Below are positions 1-8,246 of a DNA stretch of 42,737 bases, piece by piece; within the stretch, counting starts at the first letter, position 1; every line of letters begins with the position of its first letter. The position numbers and the translations under genes are program-made. The DNA is from an uncultured Monoglobus sp. (GTDB lineage Bacteria > Bacillota > Clostridia > Monoglobales > Monoglobaceae): assembly GCA_947585115.1 (NCBI GenBank), contig CANPWW010000012.1:1-42737 (forward strand). Direction: 5' to 3'. Under the pieces are notes generated by a model, which made no database searches, was not told where the DNA came from, and was given only the letters and a program-made list of their open reading frames with translations.

Positions 1-12
1 TGAGCAAGTCAA

Positions 13-142
13 TTTCTGCCTCGGTAAAACAGATTATATTACCGTTTTGGAGTTTACACAAAATTCGGGACAGTGCCTTTCTGCCTCGGCAAAACAGATT
101 ATATTACCGTTTTGGAGTTTACACAAAATTCGGGATAGTGCC
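13..142. repeat. Two tandem 65-bp units, IS256-type end-like
   Basis: Two head-to-tail copies (13-77 and 78-142) differ at only a few bases. Read on the minus strand, each unit begins GGCACTGTCCCGAATTTTG and continues into TGTAAACTCC. A GG-ACTGTCC...TTGTGTAAA pattern is what I associate with terminal inverted repeats of IS256-family (mutator-type) elements. That family assignment is from memory. No transposase is visible, because the window begins 12 bases further left. The units look like duplicated remnants of one element end. Confidence 0.6.
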
Positions 143-191
143 GAATACGATTGTATGGAGTTTCCTTGATAACTTCTTTTGGTATTTTCAT
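99..191 (-). pseudogene. Truncated 30-codon reading frame running into the 65-bp repeat
   Basis: A strong AAGGAGG ribosome-binding site precedes an ATG at 191. The frame begins MKIPKEVIKETPYNRIR and then crosses into the repeat at 142, where it stops at 99 after 30 codons. The first 17 codons therefore look like the genuine start of a gene cut off by the inserted repeat. The remaining 13 codons are repeat sequence. I do not recognise the original gene from this short piece. It could also be a small real peptide, but the fusion into mobile-element-like sequence makes a broken gene more likely. Confidence 0.5.
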
Positions 192-312
192 GTCGAAAAA
201 CCTCCTTGATAAAAATTATTTTTACCATAATTTTCACCAAAGAGGTCTTCTTTTATTCCTTTTTACACATCTTTTTCCGCGTTGTCGTAAAAATCAATAG
301 CAAAGCATGGAT

Positions 313-1449
313 TTATTTTTCCTCTAATCCGGTAATTCGCATTGTGCCGTCATCATTGACTTGTACATAGTACTTGTACCGTTCAGTAATATCTTTAACC
401 GAACCGTCATTGTAAACAACTCGTATTACAGAATCACGAATAACCGAAGCGCGATTTTCGGAAATATATGATGCGCTATGACAATTTAATGACAAAATTT
501 GCTCGCTTACAACAATATTATCAATTTCATCACGGGAATTCCTCTCCTCGGAAGCAGCGCTTCCGGTAAAATATTCCGAAATATATGAAGTATCTCCCGT
601 ATTTATACCGTTAACAAACGCTCTTAATGAACTATCAATGAAATTTTCAAGCTGCTCCTCAGAAACTTTAACCACGTTTTTTTCCGGCGGCTTTGATTGA
701 GTAATATATGATGATGCCGCATACCCGATGATGCCGTTATAGTTTACTTTGTAAAATCCATTCCCGGCATTTGTATCAATGACTCCGATCGATGCCCCGT
801 ATGGCATCTGCGTAATCTCATTTGACGATGTATTCGGCGCCTCCCTTAATGTTATCGATTTATTACAATTGTAAATGTACATATAGGATTTTACACTGTT
901 ATCCACAGGCACAGGCGTCGGTTTCTTCTCAACATTCGGAACTTGAGTTACGGAGTTTAAATCAGAGCGAGGCGCTGCAGTGGGCTGCGCAACAGAATTT
1001 GCAGCTGTGGAATTGTCAACAACACTGCTATTATTTTGATTCGCTATCGTTTTTTTCGAATCAATATCAGTTGTACCTCGAATTATTAAAAACATAAGAC
1101 AAATCAAAATCAGCACTGCAGCTCCGATCAAAACAAATAATAAATTCTTTTGTTTCGCAGCCGCTTTGCTTTGCGAGCTGTGGTCACTTGTATTGTAGGC
1201 ATTATATGATGTATTATTAATATTATCAGCGTCGTTTGCCGTCTTATTTGTACTACTGCTATTATTATCGACATCAAAAGGATCGGCGCTAATCTCCGCG
1301 CCGCAATAATCACAAAAACGAGCATATTTCGAAACATGATTTCCGCAATTGTCGCAAAATCTTGTTTCTTGACTTTCGACTTTCGTCCCACATTCAGGAC
1401 AAAAAACCTCGCCTTCTTCAATCCGCGAACCGCATTTTGAACATATCAT
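313..1449 (-). CDS. TcaA/YvbJ-like protein: two zinc ribbons, TM segment, SH3b, NTF2-like C-terminus
   Basis: 378 residues. I chose the ATG at 1449 because GGTGAGGA lies just upstream; an in-frame TTG at 1464 is less likely. Two zinc ribbons open the protein (C3/C6/C17/C20 and C32/C35/C46/C49). An Asn/Ser/Asp-rich linker follows, then one hydrophobic segment at about 103-124, a Pro/Thr/Val-rich spacer, an SH3b-like domain at about 190-255 (core TLREAPNTSSNEI) and a C-terminal domain at about 262-378. The order zinc ribbon, membrane segment, extracellular tail matches TcaA/YvbJ-type envelope proteins, whose tails end in NTF2-like domains; that fold is inferred here. The SH3b domain should lie outside the cell and could bind peptidoglycan. 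Last gene of the AT-rich operon, 79 bp after its upstream neighbour. Confidence 0.8.
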   Translation of the reverse strand: MICSKCGSRIEEGEVFCPECGTKVESQETRFCDNCGNHVSKYARFCDYCGAEISADPFDVDNNSSSTNKTANDADNINNTSYNAYNTSDHSSQSKAAAKQKNLLFVLIGAAVLILICLMFLIIRGTTDIDSKKTIANQNNSSVVDNSTAANSVAQPTAAPRSDLNSVTQVPNVEKKPTPVPVDNSVKSYMYIYNCNKSITLREAPNTSSNEITQMPYGASIGVIDTNAGNGFYKVNYNGIIGYAASSYITQSKPPEKNVVKVSEEQLENFIDSSLRAFVNGINTGDTSYISEYFTGSAASEERNSRDEIDNIVVSEQILSLNCHSASYISENRASVIRDSVIRVVYNDGSVKDITERYKYYVQVNDDGTMRITGLEEK

Positions 1450-1528
1450 ATCTGTCCTCACCAAATCTTTCTATATATTTTTCCCTCATTTAATTAAAGT
1501 TTTCCCAATGAAAAACAAGATGTATTGA

Positions 1529-2026
1529 TTAACACGATATAACCGATACGGCACCGTTTGAACTAACGGCCCTGCAACAATCCACATATACCTCAATAAA
1601 GTCATATCCGCCTCTCATTGCAATTCCTCTCGCTTTTTCAAGTCCACCGGGCAATGATGTTCCACTCTTATAATGTTCAATTATGCCTCCGTTAAAATCA
1701 AGAGTATGAACCTCATAAGGCGCCCCGAGATAACATATTGCTACATATCCCAGCAAAATACCGGACACTTCAACTTCCGGAAACTCTCGTTTAATTGCAT
1801 CAATTATGCTGTTAACCTTATTTTGATTATGTACATGACCTCCGGCATCAAGACGATGAATAGCGTCCATGTACTCTTTGGAGCGTGTTTTACGCAACAG
1901 TCTGTCAAGCTTCATTTTATCGATCTGCTGTTTTTGATTTTGCTGTTCTCTGTTTTGAGTCGCACTTAACAAACTATGGCTCTCAGTCTCGGTTTTTTGC
2001 GGTGTTCTTAACATTGGTCTCGGCAT
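1529..2026 (-). CDS. Conserved-looking hypothetical protein (165 aa)
   Basis: AAGGAGG lies 6 bases before the ATG. The first 45 residues are Gln/Lys/Arg-rich and probably disordered or helical. Residues about 45-165 look like a compact alpha/beta domain with alternating hydrophobic strands (VSGILLGYVAICYLG), a Gly-rich stretch (TSLPGGLEKARGIAMRGGYD) and a C-terminal strand holding a Cys pair (VDCCRAV). There is no signal peptide or membrane segment. I do not recognise the family. It lies 48 bp downstream of the 2075-2542 gene in the same run, so it probably belongs to the same operon and acts in the cytoplasm. Confidence 0.75.
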   Translation of the reverse strand: MPRPMLRTPQKTETESHSLLSATQNREQQNQKQQIDKMKLDRLLRKTRSKEYMDAIHRLDAGGHVHNQNKVNSIIDAIKREFPEVEVSGILLGYVAICYLGAPYEVHTLDFNGGIIEHYKSGTSLPGGLEKARGIAMRGGYDFIEVYVDCCRAVSSNGAVSVISC

Positions 2027-2074
2027 AATATATTCCTCCTTGCATTAATTAATTTCTTTGATAAATAATATTGT

Positions 2075-2542
2075 TTACAACATTACAGAGTGCATACGAA
2101 AACTCGTGTTCTCAATAGAACCCGAAGCGTACTTAAAATCTAAAATTGTTTCTGATATTACTTTTGCCATACTGCTACGGGTTTCCTTACTGACAATATC
2201 TTCGTTTTTGCACAATTCTTCAAAAATCTCCCCCTGATAATCAGCTATCAACATATCATTCCCTGTATTATATTTCACGATCGCACAAGCGAAAGCAAGC
2301 TCGGAATAAGCCTGAATAAGACTAACATCCGTAGGATCCTTAAATTCTTCGATACTCCTTACGGTATTATCTTTTATCATATTTTCACAACGTATAATTT
2401 CATTATATATCCGCTCAACATCTTCATGTTTTACCACATCCAAAAGCACCCGATACAAAATAGTAAGACGGGTTATATAATTGCTTGATATCTCATTCGG
2501 AAAAACATCGCGTAGTATATCATTTACACTTTTTTCACACAT
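2075..2542 (-). CDS. Hypothetical helical protein (155 aa)
   Basis: A mostly alpha-helical, acidic cytoplasmic protein with no membrane segment and no recognised motif. Its ATG overlaps the end of the metallopeptidase-like gene by 8 bases, and its GAGGGG ribosome-binding site lies inside that gene, which indicates translational coupling. Such tight linkage would suit a chaperone, immunity or partner protein for the 1045-residue product. That role is inference from position only. The start is supported by the ribosome-binding site spacing. Confidence 0.75.
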   Translation of the reverse strand: MCEKSVNDILRDVFPNEISSNYITRLTILYRVLLDVVKHEDVERIYNEIIRCENMIKDNTVRSIEEFKDPTDVSLIQAYSELAFACAIVKYNTGNDMLIADYQGEIFEELCKNEDIVSKETRSSMAKVISETILDFKYASGSIENTSFRMHSVML

Positions 2543-5500
2543 TTTGAATTCCCCTCATCTTTTTCTCTTTATATTCTTGTAATTTCCGTTCCAGGCTATC
2601 AAAATACGAGTCGGCAGCGTAAAAATTCTTTGATTCTTCGGCCGAATACATTTCATCCATTTCGATACAAAATTTCCTGAACGAATCTTTTCCCATAACC
2701 AGATCATAATCATTTTCCATGATGGATATGTCATTGTTAAAATAAGCGTTTAAAATTTTATCCTTTCCGCATATTTCTTCATACTGCCTCATAAGCTTAA
2801 CTTGACGAGGATATGACCCTGAGACATACTCAGGATTAAAATCATGCATATTATTAATGGAATACATCTCAGTAATGCCTTCGTTCATACCAACATTTTT
2901 CTTGTATAGGTCTGCACGTTTTACACCGGTAATATTTCCTACCGCATGTTCTGAAACATCGATCTGTTGAGACGCCATATGCATACACTCATGGTCTATA
3001 GTGGCTATCATCTCACTTACACTTTGTCCTGCATCAATATTTATTTTTATTTCATCAGTTGACGGTGAATAATAGCCCAGAATCCTCATCGGATCGCAAT
3101 TCTTGTTCTCAGCTTTAACGGTTTTTACATCAACAAATTTGATGTGTTCTTTCATCATCTCAATACGTTTGGGTGAGACTCGATCGCTATATTTTTCGGC
3201 AATATTATCAACGGAAATGCTAATGAGTTCATTTTTCTCATCAAGCGTCAACTCTTTAAAGTCTTTATCTTTTACTTTTTCAAACCGTTCCGAAATAGAC
3301 AGATTAACGCCTTCTATACCGTTATGATTCGAAGTCGTATCATTTGAGAGTTCGGACACTTGTGCCGTTTCAACATTAGCCTTTTTCCCCTTGCCCAATG
3401 TAATACCGGAAAAAATCGAGGCAATTGCATCCCTCACCGTTGGTCTGTTTTCAATTTCTTCCATTCTTTCCTCAAGCAGTTGATTATTTGTTGTCAAATT
3501 ATTTATATTATAATTAAGCTTGCTTTTCTGTTCTATTAAATTATTATATTCATAAAATAATTTACGATAAGCATCATCATTCGCCGACTTCCGCATCTCA
3601 TCAAGTTTCAAATTTATTGCCTCTTCAAGCGTTTTCTCGTCTTGTTGCATAAGCTCAATTAGATCACTGTTTTCTTCAATAACTGCTTTTATGTCATTCG
3701 GCTTGACTCTGTCGCTGAATTTAATATCTTCATACTTATTATGCAATTCAGTGGCAGCCATAACATTCCCATCCAAACGCTCCGAAACCTTTCTGGATGC
3801 GCTCGTTATTTCATCTTTTATATCCTGCTCTTTTATACTTACATCAGCGATTTTAGAATCAATTTCCGAAAGTTTCTCATATTCCTTTGCAAGATTGCCG
3901 TTCGGATCACCACTCTCGCTTATCTGTGCAATATTATCCGCAATTTTTTGTCTTTCCTGCAAAAGTAGAGCTTCTTGGGCTCTCATCTCGTTAAGCATAT
4001 CGATCTTGCTTGGCGTTTCAATTATTGAATTCTTGGCTTCAATACCACGTTCCATAAGATCGTTCTTTTTTTGTTCAAGCTTACTGTTATTTTCATTCAA
4101 CTCAGCTATGTATTCGGCTGCTCTCTCTTTTTTAGAAAGAGCATTATTATACTCACTTAACGCTGTCTCATATTCCTCGGTACCCTTTTCGTACTTTAAA
4201 ACGTTGTCAAATTTCTCTTTGCAATCCAATTCAAGTGTTTGTTGATTTTCATTAAATTCGTTTATTTGTTTGATATTTTCACTGTATAGAGCATCAATTT
4301 CCTCGGTCGTGATTTTTTCATCGTTAAGGATTTTATCAATATCATAAACAACTTCCGAATTCTCAACTTTCTCGGATTCCTCTGTTTCTTCGGTTTCTAC
4401 CTCATCCGCGATTTCATCGGCTTCGCCAATTTCTTCGACAACTTCATCGGTTTCGACAACTTCCTCAATAACTTCCTCGGATTCGACGGATTCGACGGCT
4501 TCCTCGGTTTCATCGACTTCCTCAGTTTCATCGTTTATTTCGTCAATCTCTTCGATTTCTGACTCATCCGCGATTTCATCAGCTTCGCCAATTTCTTCGG
4601 TACCTTCCTCGGATTCAGCAACTTCCTCGGTTTCAACAACTTCGTCGGTTTCATCGTTTATCTCGTCAATCTCTTCGGTTTCCACCTCATCCGCGATTTC
4701 ATCAGTTTCGCCAATTTCTTCGGAATCTTCCTCGGATTCAGCAACTTCCTCAGCAACTTCCTCGGATTCGACGGCTTCCTCAGTTTCATCGACTTCCTCG
4801 TTTATTTCGTCAATCTCTTCGGTTTCTACCTCATCTGCGATTTCATCGGCTTCGCCAATTTCTTCGGTACCTTCCTCGGATTCAGCAACTTCCTCGGATT
4901 CGACGACTTCCTCGGTTTCATCGACTTTCTCGATAACTTCCTCAGTTTCATCGACTTTCTCGGTTTCCTCGTTTATCTCGTCAGTTTCTTCGATTTCTGA
5001 CTCATCCGCGATTTCATCAGCTTCGCCAATTTCTTCGGTACCTTCCTCGGATTCAGCAACTTCCTCAGCAACTTCCTTGGATTCGACGGCTTCCTCAGTT
5101 TCATCGACTTCCCCGATTTCCTCGTTTATTTCATCAGTTTCTTCGATTTCTGACTCATCCGCGGTTTCATCAGCTTCGCCAATTTCTTCGGTACCTTCCT
5201 CGGATTCGACGGCTTCCTCGGTTTCATCGACTTTCTCGATAACTTCCTCAGTTTCATCGACTTCCTCGGTTTCCTCGTTTATCTCGTCAATCTCTTCGGT
5301 TTCTACCTCATCCGCGATTTCATCGGCTTCGCCAATTTCTTCGGTACCTTCCTCGGATTCGGCGACTTCCTCGGTTTTCTCATTTATTTCAAAACCGTCA
5401 TTTTGAGAACAATCATCAAATTCGGCGTCATCATATTCCTCAAGGGATGCTTCCCTTTCTTCAAGTTCAACACCCTCTAAATCACAATCATCAAAATTAT

Positions 5501-5672
5501 CCGACACCTCGTCCGATTCTTCGACATTATCGTTAATCTCGTGATATTCTTCCGTCTCACTTAATGAGCAATCATCAAAATTTTCGTCAACCTCAACATT
5601 TTCGGATAACTGTTCACTATTACTTTCTAATCCCTCATTAACCTCACTGCCGGTTTCAAAATGATATTCCAT
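2535..5672 (-). CDS. Hyperacidic-repeat, coiled-coil protein with HExxH metallopeptidase-like domain
   Basis: 1045 residues from the ATG at 5672 (GGGAGG 8 bases upstream; a longer frame to 5702 lacks a better site). Residues about 1-90 are acidic with recurring DDC motifs. About 90-434 are degenerate tandem repeats built almost only of Glu, Asp, Ile, Val, Thr, Ala and Ser (for example EEIGEADEIADE). About 435-740 look like long coiled coil. The last 250 residues form a domain with HECMH at 894-898 and a following E931-GIT-E935, matching the HExxH plus downstream Glu layout of gluzincin zinc peptidases. There is no signal peptide or membrane segment. Possible roles are an effector or toxin, a maturation protease, or a structural substrate of the neighbouring ATPases. 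Activity is predicted, not shown. It starts 57 bp after the AAA ATPase gene. Confidence 0.85.
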   Translation of the reverse strand: MEYHFETGSEVNEGLESNSEQLSENVEVDENFDDCSLSETEEYHEINDNVEESDEVSDNFDDCDLEGVELEEREASLEEYDDAEFDDCSQNDGFEINEKTEEVAESEEGTEEIGEADEIADEVETEEIDEINEETEEVDETEEVIEKVDETEEAVESEEGTEEIGEADETADESEIEETDEINEEIGEVDETEEAVESKEVAEEVAESEEGTEEIGEADEIADESEIEETDEINEETEKVDETEEVIEKVDETEEVVESEEVAESEEGTEEIGEADEIADEVETEEIDEINEEVDETEEAVESEEVAEEVAESEEDSEEIGETDEIADEVETEEIDEINDETDEVVETEEVAESEEGTEEIGEADEIADESEIEEIDEINDETEEVDETEEAVESVESEEVIEEVVETDEVVEEIGEADEIADEVETEETEESEKVENSEVVYDIDKILNDEKITTEEIDALYSENIKQINEFNENQQTLELDCKEKFDNVLKYEKGTEEYETALSEYNNALSKKERAAEYIAELNENNSKLEQKKNDLMERGIEAKNSIIETPSKIDMLNEMRAQEALLLQERQKIADNIAQISESGDPNGNLAKEYEKLSEIDSKIADVSIKEQDIKDEITSASRKVSERLDGNVMAATELHNKYEDIKFSDRVKPNDIKAVIEENSDLIELMQQDEKTLEEAINLKLDEMRKSANDDAYRKLFYEYNNLIEQKSKLNYNINNLTTNNQLLEERMEEIENRPTVRDAIASIFSGITLGKGKKANVETAQVSELSNDTTSNHNGIEGVNLSISERFEKVKDKDFKELTLDEKNELISISVDNIAEKYSDRVSPKRIEMMKEHIKFVDVKTVKAENKNCDPMRILGYYSPSTDEIKINIDAGQSVSEMIATIDHECMHMASQQIDVSEHAVGNITGVKRADLYKKNVGMNEGITEMYSINNMHDFNPEYVSGSYPRQVKLMRQYEEICGKDKILNAYFNNDISIMENDYDLVMGKDSFRKFCIEMDEMYSAEESKNFYAADSYFDSLERKLQEYKEKKMRGIQNV
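4370..5400 (-). repeat. Degenerate tandem repeats encoding Glu-rich protein
   Basis: About 1 kb inside the 2535-5672 gene is made of imperfectly repeated blocks. Recurrent modules on the coding strand encode EEIGEADEIADE, then ETEEIDEIN, then EEVDETEEV and similar. Blocks vary in length and order, as expected from slippage or unequal recombination. On the plus strand this gives long Ser/Thr-rich open frames, which are antisense shadows. Confidence 0.85.
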
Positions 5673-5729
5673 AACATTAACCTCCCAAAAACGCAGACAC
5701 AAAAATACAATTCACGTCTTTAATAACTA

Positions 5730-7307
5730 CTAAACCAATACTTTTCGTGTTTTAGGACCTGTTTTCTTTTGGGTAAGTTGTTCACCGCCAATTGGTTTAC
5801 CTGACGCCGGTACAGCGCGTTCCTTGCCCCAATCTCTTATTCCCTCAATTTTTTCAGGACTTGTTTGAGAAAGAGGAACGACATTATTAAATGCAGTAAT
5901 CATATTTTCCTCATTCAAAACGAAGTTATCATTCGCCAATGATCTATATGCTAAATCTCGAACCGTGGATTCCAAATCAGCACCGGTAAAACCGTCACTC
6001 AGTTCAACAATTTTATCAGAGAATTGTCCCTCAAACTGCAGATTCAAATATTTATGCATATAAAGCTTCAGTATATCTCTTCTTTCTTCTGCGGTAGGAA
6101 GATCAACAAAGAACAATTCGTCAAAACGTCCCCTTCTTAATAATTCCGACGGGAGCATTGACACATCATTTGCAGTCGCAACTACAAACACCTGCTTTTT
6201 GCACTCCTGCATCCAAAACAGAAACTGACCGACCATTCTGGTAGACACGCCGCCATCGCCGGCACCGCCTGTCGCTCCGGACAATCCCTTTTCAATTTCA
6301 TCAATCCATAAAACACAAGGCGAAACGTTTTCCGCTGTTGTAAGCGCGTCTTTAAGTTGCTGCTCGGATTGACCGACATAACTGCCCTGAACAGTAGCAA
6401 AATCCAATCTGTACAAAGGCAGTTTCCAATTTGCCGCTATGGATTTAGCCGATAACGATTTACCGCATCCGGGAACTCCGACAAGCAAAATTCCTCTCGG
6501 CGGCTGCAATCCCTTTGCGCGCATCTGGTCACGTTTTTCAGGAGTAAGCAATTCTTTTTTTTCATTAAGCCACTTTCTAAGGCCCTCGAGTCCGCCGACA
6601 TCCTTTACGCTGTCATCAACATCAATTTTTTCAAGTCCGGAAATATCGGAGAAAAGCCTATCTTTGGCAAATCTAATCTCATCCATATCGGATTTTCTGA
6701 TACACTTATTTGCAATCAATGCCGCTATTACATTTTCAGCCTCAATCGCAGTCACTCCCGCCAAAGTCGAAGCAGCCTCTCTTATATCTGTATTATCCCA
6801 TTCAATCGGTATCTCACTTCTATAGTCGTCAATATATTCTTTTATAATAGAATACATTTCATCTTCGTTTGGCACATCTATTTTCAAAGTCATTCCCTGT
6901 CTTTGAAGTTGATTCCATACGGCGCAATTTGTCAGGACTATTATAACTCCGCCGGATTCATTAGCAAGATTAACCAATGCCATTATCTGTTTTGAATCAC
7001 TGTTTTCGCCGCTTAAATCAGGCACTTCGGTTAAAATTAAAGTTAAATATTGCCTCCGCTTCATTTGTTCGGTCATAAAATCAATTGCTCCGTAAACTGA
7101 CTTATCTTCGTTTAAAACTTTTTCAGTAGAAATATCATATACTCCTTTTGAAAGTGAATGTACAAAAAACGGTAAATTCAATTCCTCCGAAATATCCTTC
7201 AATACATCCAATGCACGAGTTCTTTCAATAGTATTGATTGCAATAAACGGTATTCTGGCAATAGAATACCGTTTTATCAGCTCCTTGCTTTCCAATAGAT
7301 CGCTCAT
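5730..7307 (-). CDS. Ycf46-like AAA+ ATPase
   Basis: 525 residues. The N-terminal half (about 1-230) resembles an AAA module without a Walker A motif, as in Ycf46-type proteins. The C-terminal half is a complete AAA domain: Walker A GVPGCGKS near 276, Walker B VLWIDEIEKG near 334, sensor-1 FVVATAND, and RRGRFDE carrying the arginine finger. A lid domain and a basic C-terminal tail (QKKTGPKTRKVLV) follow. Such proteins form rings that use ATP to remodel or unfold protein partners; the partner here is unknown. AGGAGGAG precedes the ATG, overlapping the end of the upstream gene 12 bp away. It directly precedes the metallopeptidase-like gene, so that product is a reasonable substrate or client. 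Confidence 0.9.
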   Translation of the reverse strand: MSDLLESKELIKRYSIARIPFIAINTIERTRALDVLKDISEELNLPFFVHSLSKGVYDISTEKVLNEDKSVYGAIDFMTEQMKRRQYLTLILTEVPDLSGENSDSKQIMALVNLANESGGVIIVLTNCAVWNQLQRQGMTLKIDVPNEDEMYSIIKEYIDDYRSEIPIEWDNTDIREAASTLAGVTAIEAENVIAALIANKCIRKSDMDEIRFAKDRLFSDISGLEKIDVDDSVKDVGGLEGLRKWLNEKKELLTPEKRDQMRAKGLQPPRGILLVGVPGCGKSLSAKSIAANWKLPLYRLDFATVQGSYVGQSEQQLKDALTTAENVSPCVLWIDEIEKGLSGATGGAGDGGVSTRMVGQFLFWMQECKKQVFVVATANDVSMLPSELLRRGRFDELFFVDLPTAEERRDILKLYMHKYLNLQFEGQFSDKIVELSDGFTGADLESTVRDLAYRSLANDNFVLNEENMITAFNNVVPLSQTSPEKIEGIRDWGKERAVPASGKPIGGEQLTQKKTGPKTRKVLV

Positions 7308-7319
7308 AATTAACTCCTC

Positions 7320-7769
7320 CTAAAATGAATTCACTTTATGGTTTCTGACTATACTCGACATCTTTCCGCTTCTATCTTTTTTTGCCGAATCCTCTAATGA
7401 TTTTTGCATATTATCGGCTTGTTCCAACACAAGATTTAAATAGTGCTGTCGATCTTTGACAGGGAGTACCGGCAAATTAATGGCGTCTGCCAAAAAAGCC
7501 ATTTCCTTGCGCAACGAAAGCAACGCCTGAACTATAGCATTTTCAGAACTGCCTGATCTGTTTAAATCACTTTGAAACTTATCCGAAGCCGCATTCATAC
7601 GCGAGTTAACTGCGTCTATCAGTCTTTTGGAAAAACGCTCTGCAACTCCCGACTGCCACTCAAGAGTTCCCTGTTTCATTGCCACAATAACTTCTTGATC
7701 ATTTGTTTTTGATTTAAATACACTCAGGACTTTCGCCCATTCAGAATATGTGGTGGGTCGTGTTATCAT
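7320..7769 (-). CDS. Hypothetical helical protein (149 aa)
   Basis: A soluble, largely helical protein with no signal peptide, membrane segment or recognised motif. Its ATG shares four bases (ATGA) with the stop of the zinc-ribbon gene upstream, so the two are translationally coupled. An AAGGAGG about 11 bases upstream is within reach. It sits between the zinc-ribbon protein and the AAA ATPase and may be an adaptor for either; that is positional inference. It lacks a WXG motif, so I do not call it a type VII substrate. Confidence 0.75.
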   Translation of the reverse strand: MITRPTTYSEWAKVLSVFKSKTNDQEVIVAMKQGTLEWQSGVAERFSKRLIDAVNSRMNAASDKFQSDLNRSGSSENAIVQALLSLRKEMAFLADAINLPVLPVKDRQHYLNLVLEQADNMQKSLEDSAKKDRSGKMSSIVRNHKVNSF

Positions 7770-8230
7770 TTCCTATTTTTCCTCCTTACACCTATTTGCG
7801 GAGGCTCTATGCTCCAAGACGGTAATCCCTCGGCAAAAACGCTTTTCTCTTCGACAAATTCTTTTGGAGGTTCCGCAAAAGCAAACGGTATTTTCATGTC
7901 AACATGCTTCATTTGCTTATTTTGCTTGGTTACGTTATTTATGCTATTGTTTACCGCTTTTTCTTCTTCTTGCTTTTTTGTAGTGTCAACCGGATTAAAT
8001 GCCGTTTGCGCAGATGCCGCAATTGAATTTGACGGATCTGCATCCACTTTAGTTTTCTGGTCAGAACTTTGCTTGACAGATTCATTATTAATATTGGGTT
8101 TTTCGATGGGTGAACCGCATTTTACACAGAATCTTGCCATTGGCTTATTTAAAAAATTACATCTTGGGCACGGATATTGCTCGCCCGATGCCACCGAATT
8201 GATAAATTCCGCTTTTGTTTTTGCATCCAT
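7766..8230 (-). CDS. Small zinc-ribbon protein with disordered linker (154 aa)
   Basis: One zinc ribbon (C21/C24/C35/C38) near the N-terminus is followed by a long polar Lys/Gln/Asn/Ser-rich linker. A short Pro-rich C-terminus (IPFAFAEPPKEF, then WSIEPPQIG) looks like a linear binding motif. There is no membrane segment. AGGAGGGG precedes the ATG. The layout suggests an adaptor that docks through the ribbon and the tail. It is 16 bp downstream of the 574-residue membrane protein and overlaps the next gene by ATGA. Confidence 0.8.
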   Translation of the reverse strand: MDAKTKAEFINSVASGEQYPCPRCNFLNKPMARFCVKCGSPIEKPNINNESVKQSSDQKTKVDADPSNSIAASAQTAFNPVDTTKKQEEEKAVNNSINNVTKQNKQMKHVDMKIPFAFAEPPKEFVEEKSVFAEGLPSWSIEPPQIGVRRKNRK

Positions 8231-8246
8231 TTTTACACCCCTCCTA

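Noticed and set aside
4370-5406. Plus-strand Ser-rich open frames opposite the acidic repeats
   Set aside because: They arise because Glu/Asp-rich codons read as Ser/Thr-rich on the other strand. They have no ribosome-binding site and the minus-strand gene has clear domains.
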